The position numbers and the translations under genes are program-made. From the NCBI GenBank assembly GCA_013339765.2, contig CM023448.1, forward strand, positions 331,284,941-331,348,940: a stretch of DNA of 64,000 bases. Direction: 5' to 3'. Numbering within the stretch: the stretch's first letter is position 1; each line of letters starts with the position of its first letter. Below the pieces are notes generated by a model, which saw only the letters and a program-made list of their open reading frames with translations, was not told the origin of the DNA and searched no databases. Positions 10,293 through 22,554 of this stretch are shown in pieces. Origin of the DNA: Haemaphysalis longicornis. Its lineage: Eukaryota; Arthropoda; Arachnida; Ixodida; Ixodidae.

Positions 10293-13200
10293 TGCTATCT
10301 TGCACTCTGTGTGAGCTTTTATGATTCCAGACTATATATACATGCGCAGAGAGAGATACTAATAGCGAAATAATTGCACATTGAAAGCCTAACCTAGCCT
10401 CTCCTTGAGATCACGCTTAGTTTTTCTCAGAAAAAATAAACACAATGACTTCACACAAGAGCTTTTTCTTTCCCTTTCTTGAGGGCCCTTCATCTCCTTA
10501 CTCTAACAAAATACTCATAACTGACACTGCATCAAATTTTATATGGCGACGACTTTGCTACCCTTAGCGGTGTGCTGTAATTCAAGATGCCACAAGCAAA
10601 GCATTCTAGTTTAGGAGGTTAGTGGAAATGAAAGCGCCGCCGCGCCTGCCATGGTTGGATATTTGGAAGCGTTCCCGTTCCCTCCTATTCCGTAGCCCCT
10701 CTTTTTTTTTTGCGCAGCAGTTCCATGCCACATTTTTCTGTCGGCTTTCGCGGAGGAAAAAAAATGGCTGCGGCTTAGCTCCGCTAACCTTGGATATGCA
10801 AAGCAAAAGCTTGGCTTAGTCTTGTTGAGTCTTGGTTTCGCTTGGTTAACCTTTGATTTAGCTGTATTGCCGACCACGTCTCAAAGCCGTTCGGTTCCGT
10901 GCAACGCTCACAGAAGGACACTGGGCGGACGCGGCGTTCATTCATGGCGAACGCAACGTTCCTCTTCGCCGGGTGTGAGCCGAGTCACGTTGCCCGAAAC
11001 GACCCAGCGCCGCATGCATGGGAGGCTGCGGGGGTGGTTGGCTGCCCCGGCCGCAGCAGCGGTAGCAGACGCCAACAGCGGGCCCTTTGAATTACGCAAT
11101 GCGCTTCGAGGGGTGTGTCGCCGGGGCTGTGTCTCCGGTCAAAAGGTCATTTGCACATCCTCCACGAAATTGCTGGACGAAAGTAGTGAAGAAAAAAAAA
11201 AAACATGCCCCACTGTTTTTCAGAGTTTGCCAAGAGGCGTGGCAAGTTTGCGAGCGTATCCTGGAGCTACTTCAAGCGCGGTGCGCGACCACGTTGCCAC
11301 CGCGCGCGCTCATCGGCCTTCTCTGCACAGCCTGCTGCCACAATTTGTCTGCGCTGGGCCTGGTTCACTGGCCCGACGTTTCGCGTGCACAAACAAGCAC
11401 ACCGCCCTAATTATCTTCGAGAAACTTTTAAAGCAGACTGTTTTATATGATAACCTTAATGGCCGATTTCGCCCGTCCTCCCCCCCCCCCCCCCCCCACC
11501 CCCCCTCCCTGAAATGTGTTTGAAGTAGTAAGCTTCTACAAATAAAGCGGCACTGTGCCTGCGAAACAAGTGCGCTGCCCCCTCAGCTATAGACAATTAC
11601 GTTGACCATAGTGTCCATCATCATAAATGCGCCTGTCTGTGTCTGTACGATAACTCAATGACAGCGTACAAAGGTTAGCCAAAACAAATTGTTGGCTTTG
11701 CGACGTGCAGAACTTACCGAATTAGGTCATGCGGGCGCTAAGCGGCTACTCTACGTGGCGCTGGAGGTATAGTGCGACGAGAAATGGCCCAAGGGTTTGG
11801 TAAAATTTCCTCCCTTCAAAGCACAAGACGGCCACCTCTCCGAACGAACATGCGCATTCGGAAAAAAGTAAAAGCAGCCACCATTCGGGCGTATCAGTTC
11901 CCGGAAGTGAACTGCTTCGGAGCTGAAATAGAGCCTCGACGGCACAGCTTAAAGCTGCGACGCTTTTCCGCAAGCAACTTCTTCTTTCGACCATTCACAT
12001 AAGTGGTTCTCAGTTGCATTGGTACCCTGCTTAGTTTCCTTTACAGAAAAAAAAAAAAACATATAGGAACTACCCCTTTCTCGATATTCCTTTCTGCTAT
12101 GGTCATTACCACCTCGACGATAATTATTATGCTCCCGCGGTTGCGACTTACTCTTACCGCCCTTCATTACGGCCTTCGTTCTTGCGCAATTCTGATCTCG
12201 ACGTTGCCCGTTCCGCGCCTCTGCAAAATCTACATTACGCACGTCTAACCCTTTTCCATTATTTTGCTTGCAGGATCTCCGCAAATTTACTCATCTCACA
12301 CGCCATTGTGCACTAGCCGCAGCACTCACCCCCAAAAGAGGATCCCTCTCTCTTCAGCCGGATTCCTGGCCGTTAGCTCCGCTTCATCTCTGTTACGCTC
12401 TCCAGTTAAACAAGGCCCATTTCACGTCGTTCCGTTTTTTCGTTTCGCGGTCGATAATGTTCCGTATCGGGTTGCAGAGGACGCCTAATTTTATACTATG
12501 CAGTTTGTGCAACACATGACAGCGTAATAAGAAAAAGACGCAAGGAAGGAGCACGGTAACACGCTAAACTTCAACTGATTTCACTATATTCAACATGAAA
12601 ACCTCTGTACAGAAAGCAATCCCTCAACGCGTGCGTACTGGAAACACGTTATCTCTGTGCGCAAAAAATCAAACACTTCGTGCCGGCCCACTCCTGCATG
12701 GATATTCAAGTTGCTTGTCTGAGAGCTGCCAAGGACTGTAACACAGACGACTGCTTCTTTTTAGTTGTTTAGGCTTAGAAGATTTCCCTCTACCCCTGGG
12801 TTGCGAAGCACAACGGCCTGATCGCAGTACGAGCGTCTCCGACAATGCTCCCTCCACCCATCATCACCCACTGCATCTGTAAGGCCGCGCTCGGTCCTCC
12901 CGTAATCATATATAATATATGCGGGTCTTGCAACGCTGGTGATTGTCCAAGCTGGGACGAGCCGGCCTAAGCTCGTAGCTTCAGGGAGAAACCGAGACAA
13001 ATGCACGTAATGTACGCAGATCGAGAACACCTACCTCCACCACGTGCGAGAATTGGAAACGAGAGGCTTTGCGGTGGACGCGATTAATGAGGACTAGTCA
13101 TGTGTGCGTTTCACATACAGCCCCCCCCCCCCCCCCTACCCGTGTAGTGACCTCAGATATGTACACTGATTGCAAATTCCAGTGGAAGAGGCTTTACCCC

Positions 13201-16200
13201 GATACGCATAAACGCTATAGGGGCTGCGCACATGGGAAGTATAGGGTTTTACACGAAAACGACCGTCCAAGGTATATCGCGAGACATCGAGGATATATAA
13301 TTGCATGTTAGCAGTTAGGCCGCATTTATCAGGAGCCTTATAAACATGCATCCACGGCTTCTGGAGAAAATATTCACAGGGTCACATAGGAATGGCAACG
13401 CGAACGCCGATTCCCGTTTTCGGAAGTGGCTTTGCTGAGGGGCGGAAAGTTGAGTGTGCACATTTACACGACGACGAAGGAAAACTCAATTTTCAAGTGT
13501 AGGTCGCGTGTGTTATTGATTTTAAGAGGCTGCATTGCAACGAAGAGAAGGTATGGCTTGCGCGCCGATGTTAACCCGCACGTTGAAGAGCACTCGGCAG
13601 TTTACGTTATCCCTTCACGCTCTAGTTAAAGCGGCACCTGTAAGTGGTGCTCGCCGCCCTTGGATGCATAAAAGTGCTGCATGTACACTTGCTTATAAAA
13701 GGGGATCCTAAGAAGTTTCATTTACGCTTGCGTGGCTGAAGCGAATTGTAATCCTCAAAATGAAAATCGCGCCTGTTACCTAGGAGGGAGTGCATAGCCG
13801 GTGCAGGGAACAAAATGCGCGGCCCGTGGGGGTACGTACCGGAGTGCGGCAAGAGATTCGCCAGCAAATTTTGACACCGCTGGGGAATGCGAAATGAGAT
13901 GCTGGAGTGGCATTCAATGAGAATTTCGAAACAGGCTCACGCCCTTCCTGCCGCTCCTTGCTTTAGTAAACATAGAGGTCTTCAATCGACTGAGGACCGC
14001 AGGTCGCATGTTATTTTCCACCTTCGGCGATCCGCTGCCCGACGGTGGATTTTGACGGAGGACCAGAGCAGAGAAGGGGCGGAGACATTGAAGAGAAATA
14101 TGATCGATACTGGGCGCGAATAAACGCACAGAGAAGGCTGGCGACAATCGATGGCTACCAGAAGGGCGAGGAAATAAAATATTCCCGCGCAATGAAGCTA
14201 TGGTAGAGAAGAAGGTTATTCTTGTTCCACCTGTTGCTAAAATGGCACCGTGTTGCTGCCTCGAATAAAATACCTGTTGGGTGGTTATGGCAAACATTCG
14301 ATTTACCGCATCTGGTTCATTTTGCGAAACACAGATGAAAAAAAAAATATCATGCACCCCTCCGTCTAACGACGACAATGGTTGAATGTGAAGCTTTCTC
14401 GTGACGGATTCGTTGGTTGTCGTCCGAGTTTTCCAAACCGCTTCAACCGTGTCGAAATGGAGCAGTCGGATAGAAGCCGGCTTCATAACAATAGGGGCCA
14501 AGGTTTGGTTCCGGCCACCGCAAACGTTTTTTTTTTTTTTTTTGTCATTCACTTCACTCACGATCATTCATTACCATCGTCAGAGAAAGTTGGCTTTCCT
14601 GCAGGGCGTTCTCGCGTCATTGAAGCATCAGTGAGAACACTAAAGCTTCGCTTTAAAGCCTTCTTCAGTGTTCGTAACGCTAAACACGAGAAAAAACACC
14701 AGCAACAGAAGAGCCAGCAGCTTGTTCATGCATCCCGTTGCTGCACTTCCATGGGTCGGCATCCTCGCGCACACGGGATACCATCTGGGGCTACGGCACC
14801 AATCGGGTGGAATGGCTTCTATTCTATGCCCATGTGCAGTGCGAAACCATATATGTCTCTCCATTCCTCTCAGATATCTGCACCGACAATTGCTGCCCGC
14901 CTGCGGACGCAGAATAGGGAAAACAAACAAACAAAAGCGCTACGGAGCGTCGGCGATAATGTTTGCGGAGCGCCGTAACGTCAGGGAAGCCAACATCTCT
15001 ATTGACCTGAAAGGATTATGAGAGGCTACCGGATGGTGCCGAGCCGGGCCTGCGCGCCCATAAAAGAACGGAAACGAGATCTCGACTACTTTGTTGACGC
15101 ACATACAAGGCTGGCGGTGGGCTGGAGAGATCGTTACTCCCGCTCTGTACAAAAAAAAAAAAAAAAAGGGGGGGGGGGGGGGGGGGGACACTGGCGTCTG
15201 CACCTCTAAACACGGGGTGTTGCCGAAAGCGCCTCCTGGAGAGACCATGAAAAAAAGCAACTGCACAGTGTGACCAGAGATGACAGGAACATGTCGTAAC
15301 GCGCACATTTCTTTGACAACTTCTTATTGCAGGAAGCAGAACGAAAGAAAGCGGATAAAGGGGAAATATTGTCTTTTTCAGCAAATGCAATGGCGTACGC
15401 TTTAAAACAATTTCTGCGCGCGTTGCGCAATGCGATGCGGATCAGAAGTACGGTCCTTTTCATTGGGATCCTCGATAGCGTTCTCACTTTCAGATTATAT
15501 TACATTCGTCATAAGCCTGCAGGTTTTTTAAAATAAATGCTATGGTGCGTTGCATACGCCCCGCGAGGACGTCGCCTTTCGAGAGTGCTTCGAGGGAAGA
15601 TCAGTGTAAAACACGTGGCATCAGTTCGGCACGCCGGAGCTCTTTCAGCGGCCGAGAAGTAAAACCACTCGAGCCTTTGAGAAACTCTGAATGCGCCTCT
15701 TCAGAAATTGAAAACCATAACAGGAAGGTAATCTTCTTGGTTTTCTGAGAACTCCTCGCGGCCGAGGGAAAGTAAAGGCGCCACGGCTCGTTGTGGATCT
15801 CCAGCTTCGACTCGCCAAACCGCGAACGTCCCACTTTATTCCTTCGCCTGTGGCCCGAGAGTCCAGGAAAGCTCAGAAAAGGAGAAGGCGTCGGGAATAC
15901 ATAAACAGCCGTCTCCTCTAACGCCGCGAAGCCTCCCCGCGGTGTGCGAGCGCCGTTCGAGGCCCCCGTCAAGACCGGTGGGATTGGTTGGGTGGGGCAT
16001 GTCGGTGCTGTGATGCGGCGGAGCTGCATACTTACATAGACAGGCGCCTTCGCCGTGAAAGGAAGGGGGTAGCTTTTCTGGGTGCTATCTGGCAATGGTA
16101 CATGACCCATGCCAAGCACGACCTTATACAGCTCTTATGATTATAGCAGCACGAGCGAAAAAGAAAGCGCGTTACAAGGAAGCGAAATTCTATCGTTCCG

Positions 16201-17468
16201 AGAGTGAACAAATCAGAAGTTTGGCCAATGAGGCCTTAACGTGAATGGGAACGTAAACTAGGAACTTTTTGTCACCTTGAGCGATGTGTGTGCTCATAAT
16301 CATGTCTGTTCGCCGCGAGTGAAGCGATGAAACTTCTGCCAGTATGTTCCTGCGTCGAGACTACACTTTTTTTCATTCTTTATGGGTCTCGTAAGAAGAA
16401 TGCGAAAATGATCGGCCGGTGCCAAATGCTGAAGTCAGTGATTACTATTTTTTAAACTCATTTTGCACGGCTACAGCCGTAACCACGAGGGGTTATTGTT
16501 TTCACGAGCTTGCCCACTTAATAGAGAGAGAGCAGGTTTAATGAAGAAGGGAAGCTGACGTTACCGAAGCAAATGCGCTCAGCTTGGCACGCAAAATGGT
16601 GAAAAAATAAATGAAGAAAATATGACGAATGGTGCACACACACATTCGCGCACAACGAGTGTCTCACTAATAAAATCTAATGTTTGATGAAATCTCGTCT
16701 GGTTAACTAGGCTCCCGTACGGAAGCCTAAACGCCTTTTCAATGAACCCGTGGTCGGCAATCCCACGGCTTCAACTATGAGTCTCTCACTAATGTTTAGC
16801 AAAAAAAAAAAAAAACAGACAAAAATGCGTCCAGTCTCATGTTCCGCAGGTACACCTAAAGAACTTAAATATCCTGTGCGAACTGTCCTGGACACGGCCA
16901 AGGTCCCAATACAGCCCTTACTTTAAGCTGCTCGCATTGTGGCCCTCGCATTGTGGCCTACGAAGAGCTGCAATGACTGCTTGCCTCGGCTACGTGAACT
17001 TTGAGCATAGGCACATAACATGTTCGATGTCTGCGTATATCGCATTTCGAAGAGGAAAAGAGACCTGCTTAGCTTTGGAGAGTAAGTACCTTGTCAAGCT
17101 CATTCAACCGCAGTCCCTGAAAAATTGCTTCCTCACGTTCGCCTAGCCCAGGTGGCGTCCTCAAGGGTAAATTAGGAGCATTGGCATCCGCTGCTGCATT
17201 GCATCAACCCTGCAGACAGGCAGCTGCGTTCTTCGGGCAGCGAAGAATTCCCGAGGTGCCACACCATTTCTCGCAAATGGAATAAGCCGCTCGGGAATAG
17301 AAAGGCTGTGAAAAGATGAGGCCGCACTGTCTGCAGCGACGCTGCCTTCAGCACCACAGTGGGCCCGGAGTTACTTTAGGTTCACGCTGTGTCACCCCAG
17401 TATTGCTTGCAGGTGATGAGAACTTTATTTCCTGGGCTATCAGTTCTCTCGGCGACGATGAAAGGGCG
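10293..17468. other. Long stretch without recognisable genes
   Basis: About 7.2 kb. The longest open frame is 233 codons at 10822-11523 (+). It crosses a poly-A run and a poly-C run, overlaps other open frames and matches no domain I know, so I do not call it a gene. A good acceptor, TATTTTGCTTGCAG, ends near 12274 but leads into no recognisable exon. Homopolymers include C at about 11480-11497 and 13121-13136, and A next to G at about 15151-15187. A duplicated CTCGCATTGTGGCC lies at about 16930-16960. A short signal-peptide-like frame at 14640-14729 (-) is treated under findings. Confidence 0.35.
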
Positions 17469-17504
17469 ATATATAGATTATATATATATAAATATATATA
17501 TATA

Positions 17505-17581
<77 letters not shown>
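17469..17581 (+). repeat. (TA)n microsatellite, slightly interrupted
   Basis: TA array with an AATATA and an ACTAT interruption near its left end. On the right it runs directly into the 3' end of a minus-strand family-2 SINE (17582). Confidence 0.96.
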
Positions 17582-17582
<1 letters not shown>

Positions 17583-17733
17583 CGAATCAGAATAGGAAAT
17601 GAGGGGCTCGTTGAAAATAACACAGAAATAAGAGTTGGCATAGATAAAGAATTTGGAAAGAAAGAAAGAAAGTGGAGAAAAATGCCCGCCAGGTGGGATC
17701 CGAACCCACGACCTCCAGAATACCGGTCTGGTG

Positions 17734-17735
<2 letters not shown>
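17582..17735 (-). mobile_element. tRNA-derived SINE, family 2, tailed by (TA)n
   Basis: On the minus strand it reads: partial tRNA-like head (ATCGCACCAGAC...TCTGGAGGTCGTGGG TTCGGATCC), a CT-rich body, then CAACGAGCCCCTCATTTCC and ATTCTGATTCGC continuing directly into (TA)n at 17581. It is shorter than the copy at 6362-6600. The head is cut off by the second (TA)n tract, so the element is bounded by TA arrays on both sides. Not a functional tRNA. Confidence 0.72.

Positions 17736-17809
<74 letters not shown>
17736..17809 (+). repeat. (TA)n microsatellite
   Basis: A pure 74-bp TA array lying between the truncated SINE head and a short hairpin that precedes the 443-bp repeat. Confidence 0.97.
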
Positions 17810-17812
<3 letters not shown>

Positions 17813-17830
17813 CCATATCAACATGGTCAA

Positions 17831-17864
17831 CATTATCAACATCGACCACACGATGTTGATAATG
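17831..17864. repeat. Perfect 14-bp hairpin
   Basis: CATTATCAACATCG (17831-17844) pairs exactly with CGATGTTGATAATG (17851-17864) across a 6-base loop. It lies between the (TA)n tract and the 443-bp repeat, and no counterpart exists next to the other copy. Role unknown. Confidence 0.75.
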
Positions 17865-17870
17865 CGCAGT

Positions 17871-18313
17871 CAACGCCATTCGGGGCTTTCCTCTTTCACG
17901 TATCATGCACCCCGTAATTTCTCACGCACTTTTCTTTTTATACCTGTCACAACACTATGAACGCTCTCGTCATCGTTACAACGTGAGAAAGGTATGTGCA
18001 CCAATGTTGCAATATTGCTATGCTGCTGCTGGAAGCACGGCGAGCAGAGTGCAGGGCTGAGCAAACGAAATGTCACACTCTCGCTAGCCTGCAGGCGACA
18101 TCGAACATCGACTTTGCCCTTCCCTCGCTAGGACTGTTCAGGGGCAGTCGGGCTGCAGGATTGCTGCATTGCGCAAGTGCGAAGGCCAACACCCGAAATG
18201 TGTGTGCTTGTGGCATTTCTTATTTTGTTTAAAGAAGGTCGCAAACCTAGAAAGTGCAAATACTTGACATGTGCGACCCTCAAGAGCTGCTCAGTGGCTG
18301 AGCCATTGGCTGC
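17871..18313 (+). repeat. 443-bp dispersed repeat, copy 2
   Basis: Inverted relative to copy 1 at 9625-10067, about 7.8 kb away. It contains the same 78-codon open frame (17996-18232, +). It ends in CTGCTCAGTGGCTGAGCCATTG, the beginning of a tRNA-like SINE head that is complete in copy 1 but broken off here, followed by a small tandem GGACCTTCGGTA. Dispersed repeat of unknown family, with no protein I recognise. Confidence 0.85.
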
Positions 18314-21300
18314 TTGGACCTTCGGTAGGTAGGACCTTCGGTACCTTGGAAGACGCAGCCGTTAGCTAGAGGATGCCCCCACTGCTACGTCACAACACGC
18401 AGTGATTAATCGCGTGCCCACTTTGTAGCGCGCCCGCCTGTTGCAGGCCGACGTGCCAGCGTGACAGGTGCTTGCAATGGTTCCCGACGTTCGTAACGGT
18501 CTCCCCATGTTGTTGAGTATGCAGGTTCGAGCAGGTTGCCAAGGACGGCGCCGCAACCACCGCCGTGATTGGATTACCGCAACCCGTTGCTTTAATTCTG
18601 TGTCATATCTTTTAGGTTTAAATTAATAGCAGCAAAAACAGCTATACGTAATACTCCTCGGAATGTACGACGTTTCAACCGGCGCAATACGAGACGCCAT
18701 AACAACCTAAATATTCTTTTGACACCTAGGTTTCATAAAAGCTGATCTCCATATGCAGCGATTCGAGCTAAGAGCCTTACGCAGGTTGCGCAGGGATTTC
18801 ATCACTATTAGAGCGAATACTGAGCACCCGGCGGTGTAGTGTTAGGGTTCACTTGAATGGACAAACATATAATGTCCAACATTCTAAGGCAATCCCGTGG
18901 TTCAGCTTCACCTCGACGTGTCTGGAGTGACCAATTCGTGCCGCTAACAAAGCAAATTCGGCGAATAAAAGCAACGTGCATAATATTTCATTCAAAAATG
19001 TATCTGCGCAGCGGTAGTGCGTAACGTCATACTTGCATTGCATGATGCCTGAGCGCAGACCGAACTTTACGAGTCAAATCGTATGGAAATTTCTCACGGC
19101 CCCGGTGGACGCCGTCCGCCGGGGCTGGGCGCCGGTCTTAACTGCTGGACATCAGAATTCACCGAAATTTCATTGCTGGATGCATGAATTGGTCAATGAA
19201 GTGTATTGCGGTGAAGCTGAAACACAAGATGGTCTTTGAGTTAAGATACAAAGGTTTGCATGCGCAAAGTTCTGCTTTTGATATTAGGGCAGCAAAAAAT
19301 TCGCTGCCTAGTCGCTCCATCACTTGCTGCAATGCCGTGAAAAATTCGATGCTTAGTTGTAACGGGGCCCAGCAGAGGGGGGGGGGGGGGGGGGTTCGAT
19401 AAACGCTTTTTCCCTTTCCTTTGTGCTTGTAAGCGCTGCGAAAGTAATAGTTATCGCTGGCACAGAAAGAAACTCCATAATCTGCTCTACGCACAGACAA
19501 AAAAGGACTCGCAACAAAACAAAGCAAAGATACCATTTTCAGCCTCTGATTTGCTTTTGTTGAGACTTTATTTAACACAGCTATCGAGTACTTTCAATGT
19601 AGCCACACAAAGGGAGCTGGCCAAAAGCGGCGACATTGCTGCTGTGACGTTGCGTGCGCACACGAAGAATGACCGAACTTTGAAGAACGCGAAAAAGGTG
19701 GAAACGTACTTTGAGATACTTTCTGAGTTATTTGTTCTTTTCTGGAGCAGTTGTATTGGCTCGGCTATTTGGCGGCCACTGCAATCGTCTAAGGACTGAA
19801 TGCGCGGACGGAACATGTTTTAAAAGCGTTTCAAATGTCAAAAAAGCTAAAGAGGTGTTGAAGGAAGCCTTAAGCAAAAAAAAAAAAAAAAGGCGCAAAG
19901 ATCATTTGTGAAATAAAGCGCGATAAATAGGCCCTAAAAGGAAATTTCAGTGCTCAACAGCTTCGCAAAGGCACTTTAAATGCAATTTTTTCCAATGTAG
20001 TGTGTCCTCACGGCATGAAAGTGGCAGACCACCGACCTGTATCACAAAAACCGTGACAAAAACCTGTGACTTCAATGAAATGGGAAACAATAAGATATAT
20101 CCCACTGGAGTGTGACAGTTGGATGGCCGGACCGATGGCTCGAAATGATATTACAAAATTTAAGGCTGCGCTCTCCGGCATACTCTGTTTCTTGAATAAT
20201 TCGTGAACTGGGCAGTAAGTAGCAAAATGGCGTCTTAGCTGCAAGCGGCGCCGTTAAAATGACTTTTGTGAACAATTTGCTCTTTTCTGAGAAAGGCAGT
20301 TTCCTAGACCGTAGGAGCAGTTCTTACGGCTGTTACTAAAAAATAGGCGGAACGGCAACCCCGTTCATGCCGTCATTTGCTGCCCCTAAATCACCGTTGG
20401 TTGCCACTAACCACCTCACAGCCATATAATAATAAAGTAAGGCCTTACAGAAGGAACATCGCATAATAACAGTCGCATATGGACGGTGCCTGAAGAAAAA
20501 AAAAGTAGTAGAAAAAAAATTTGCTGTGTCTTCTGCGCCTTCCTGGGGCGTTCTAAACGCTTGGCATTTATGAGGGAATTCCAGTTCGTGCAAAGGTACG
20601 CGAAACGACGAAATCACGATTGTCTCACTGTCCTAGTTTACGCAGATGTGCAGTTGCTGCGCCTTCCCTTCCCGAGTCCCTGTGACGGGGCGTTTACGGC
20701 ATCCTGCGCTCGATGCAGTCTCTAAATGTCACTTTGTTTCGCCGATGCGGGCCCATTTGTCCAATTGGTCAATCTCGTGCAATAGTGTGGATATACGCCA
20801 TCAACACCCGCACGCTTTTGTTGGAAATGCAGCTCTCAAAGACGGCACTTTGAGACGAGAAATGCTGCATGCGCGCCTTGAGCACAACTGCCGCAGGGTG
20901 GAAGCAAGAAGGGACACGTAAGCGATTCTCTAAAGCTACCCTCGTTTGTGCTACTTCACTCCAATGAAAGAAATGGCGTCACTGGCAATTACGCCACCTC
21001 AAGTGGCATTCAAACCACAAGTGGCTGCAAGGGTAAAGTTCACAAGTGCAAAAGTGACGTAACCATACCAGCGTTTCTGGACAGTGGTGTCCGTAGGGGC
21101 CGCAGAAATGCGCAATCATGCGGCTATCAATGGGAAAAGAGCGTGTTTTTATATATAAATAGAAGTAGTACAGGGGCAGGTTTAGATTGATACAGAGGAA
21201 ATTGTTCTGTATAATCATACTAATCCCCACAGAGACCGTGGTACCTCGGGAAACGCGCTAGCTTTATGTCATTTTGGGAGGGAGGAAAGTTCACGTAATT

Positions 21301-21984
21301 TTAGCTTAGGGAAACCCAAAGACTGGAAGTCGTTTTTGTTACGCACCAACCGCATAGTTCCGAATAATATATTTCGAGCAAATACTAAACCTCGGACTTA
21401 TGCAAATAACGCACGCACGAGATAGTCGAATTTCGTTCCGAGGCGAGATTTGATTTTCAAAGTTTGTAGTGACGTTTTTACCACGCTATACTTATAATGC
21501 AACGGGAGGGAACCAAAATGGAGTCGTGACCAAGTTGCTTAATTTACTCTTTTGCGAGTGTAGTTGAAGTTGGAATTAGTTCAAAGGAAGCTCGAGGCAA
21601 AATAGCTTTTTTTTTTTGCAATCTCATCTTATAAGGCTCGCCTTCAATGAAGGCAATTCAATCAATCTGATCTTGTTAGCGCTGTCTTGGGGAAGTCGTG
21701 TGATATCGCAACCGACTGTTACGACCACGGTGCTTTCAAGTGACCAGAAATGTTTAAAATAACCCGCTTATATGTCATCCCTAACGACGTCTCTTCCCGT
21801 ATGACGTCAATTCCTCTCATCGAGGCAACACCGGACGCCGGACATTTATCCTCAAGGCTCTGACGGTTAGTACTATAGATGTTAAGCATTCACATAAAAT
21901 ACTAGTGAGAGTGAAAGCCAGGATCGCGTCGGTTGTGGGCACACGAACAAGGATTGTCAGCTACAAATGCGCGGACCGGAAAAG
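18314..21984. other. No gene recognised
   Basis: About 3.7 kb of anonymous sequence with short homopolymers, including G at about 19377-19394 and A at about 19876-19891. Open frames are at most about 139 codons (19159-19578, -) and are unrecognisable. Confidence 0.4.
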
Positions 21985-22018
21985 GCACTGGCGGATGTAG
22001 ACCAACATCCGCCAGTGC
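21985..22018. repeat. Perfect 14-bp hairpin
   Basis: GCACTGGCGGATGT (21985-21998) is the exact reverse complement of 22005-22018, with the 6-base loop AGACCA. It is GC-rich and would be stable in RNA or single-stranded DNA. No flanking repeat or gene explains it. Confidence 0.75.
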
Positions 22019-22554
22019 AAGTTCGGGTTTGCCCGTGCAAGTTCGGAAGGCCCGCACCGCCCTTCTCCGTGGATCCGCAATTTCTTACGGACGTACTGTC
22101 ACGCGCACGTCAGTAGGGCTAGCTTTCTATAATGTTGGCCGTCGATGTAAAGTTGGGGTATTCCTCAAACACATGCAGGTTACAGGCGTACTCACAGGAG
22201 CTTGTCGGTTTTATACGGTCGATGAGGGACAACTCGGAAATATCGGCTTGATCTAAAGTTACCGTTCGGAGTAAAGTTGGCGTTGCAGCAAAGCATACTA
22301 GATAATTTTTAACCGCAACTTTAACTTTGGCACAAATACGTGAGGGATACAGGCTCACGAACAAAGGTCATGTCATTAAAGGTATCCTTAATTTAAAGTT
22401 CGCATTCTGTATAAAGTTGATTGCCTTGGAAATTGTATTTCGGACATGAACAAGCAAGGGGCATGAAAGCTGACAAGTCCCAGTAACAGTTACAGTTTTC
22501 GTGGTCAAAACTGGACTGAGCGTGTTGGCTTCGACTTAGTAAAGCTTTAGGCTT
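22019..22554. other. No gene recognised
   Basis: Nothing supportable. The string TAAAGTT recurs several times between about 22147 and 22420, perhaps the remains of a very old tandem repeat. Confidence 0.35.

Noticed and set aside
10822..11523. 233-codon open frame, the second longest in the window
   Set aside because: It crosses poly-A and poly-C runs, has no recognisable domain, and neighbouring frames are also open. Consistent with GC-rich composition.
14382..14978. 198-codon plus-strand frame
   Set aside because: Contains a poly-Phe run from a T homopolymer and no recognised domain.
17478..17960. Tyr-Ile repeat proteins on both strands
   Set aside because: Translation of (TA)n arrays and SINE sequence.
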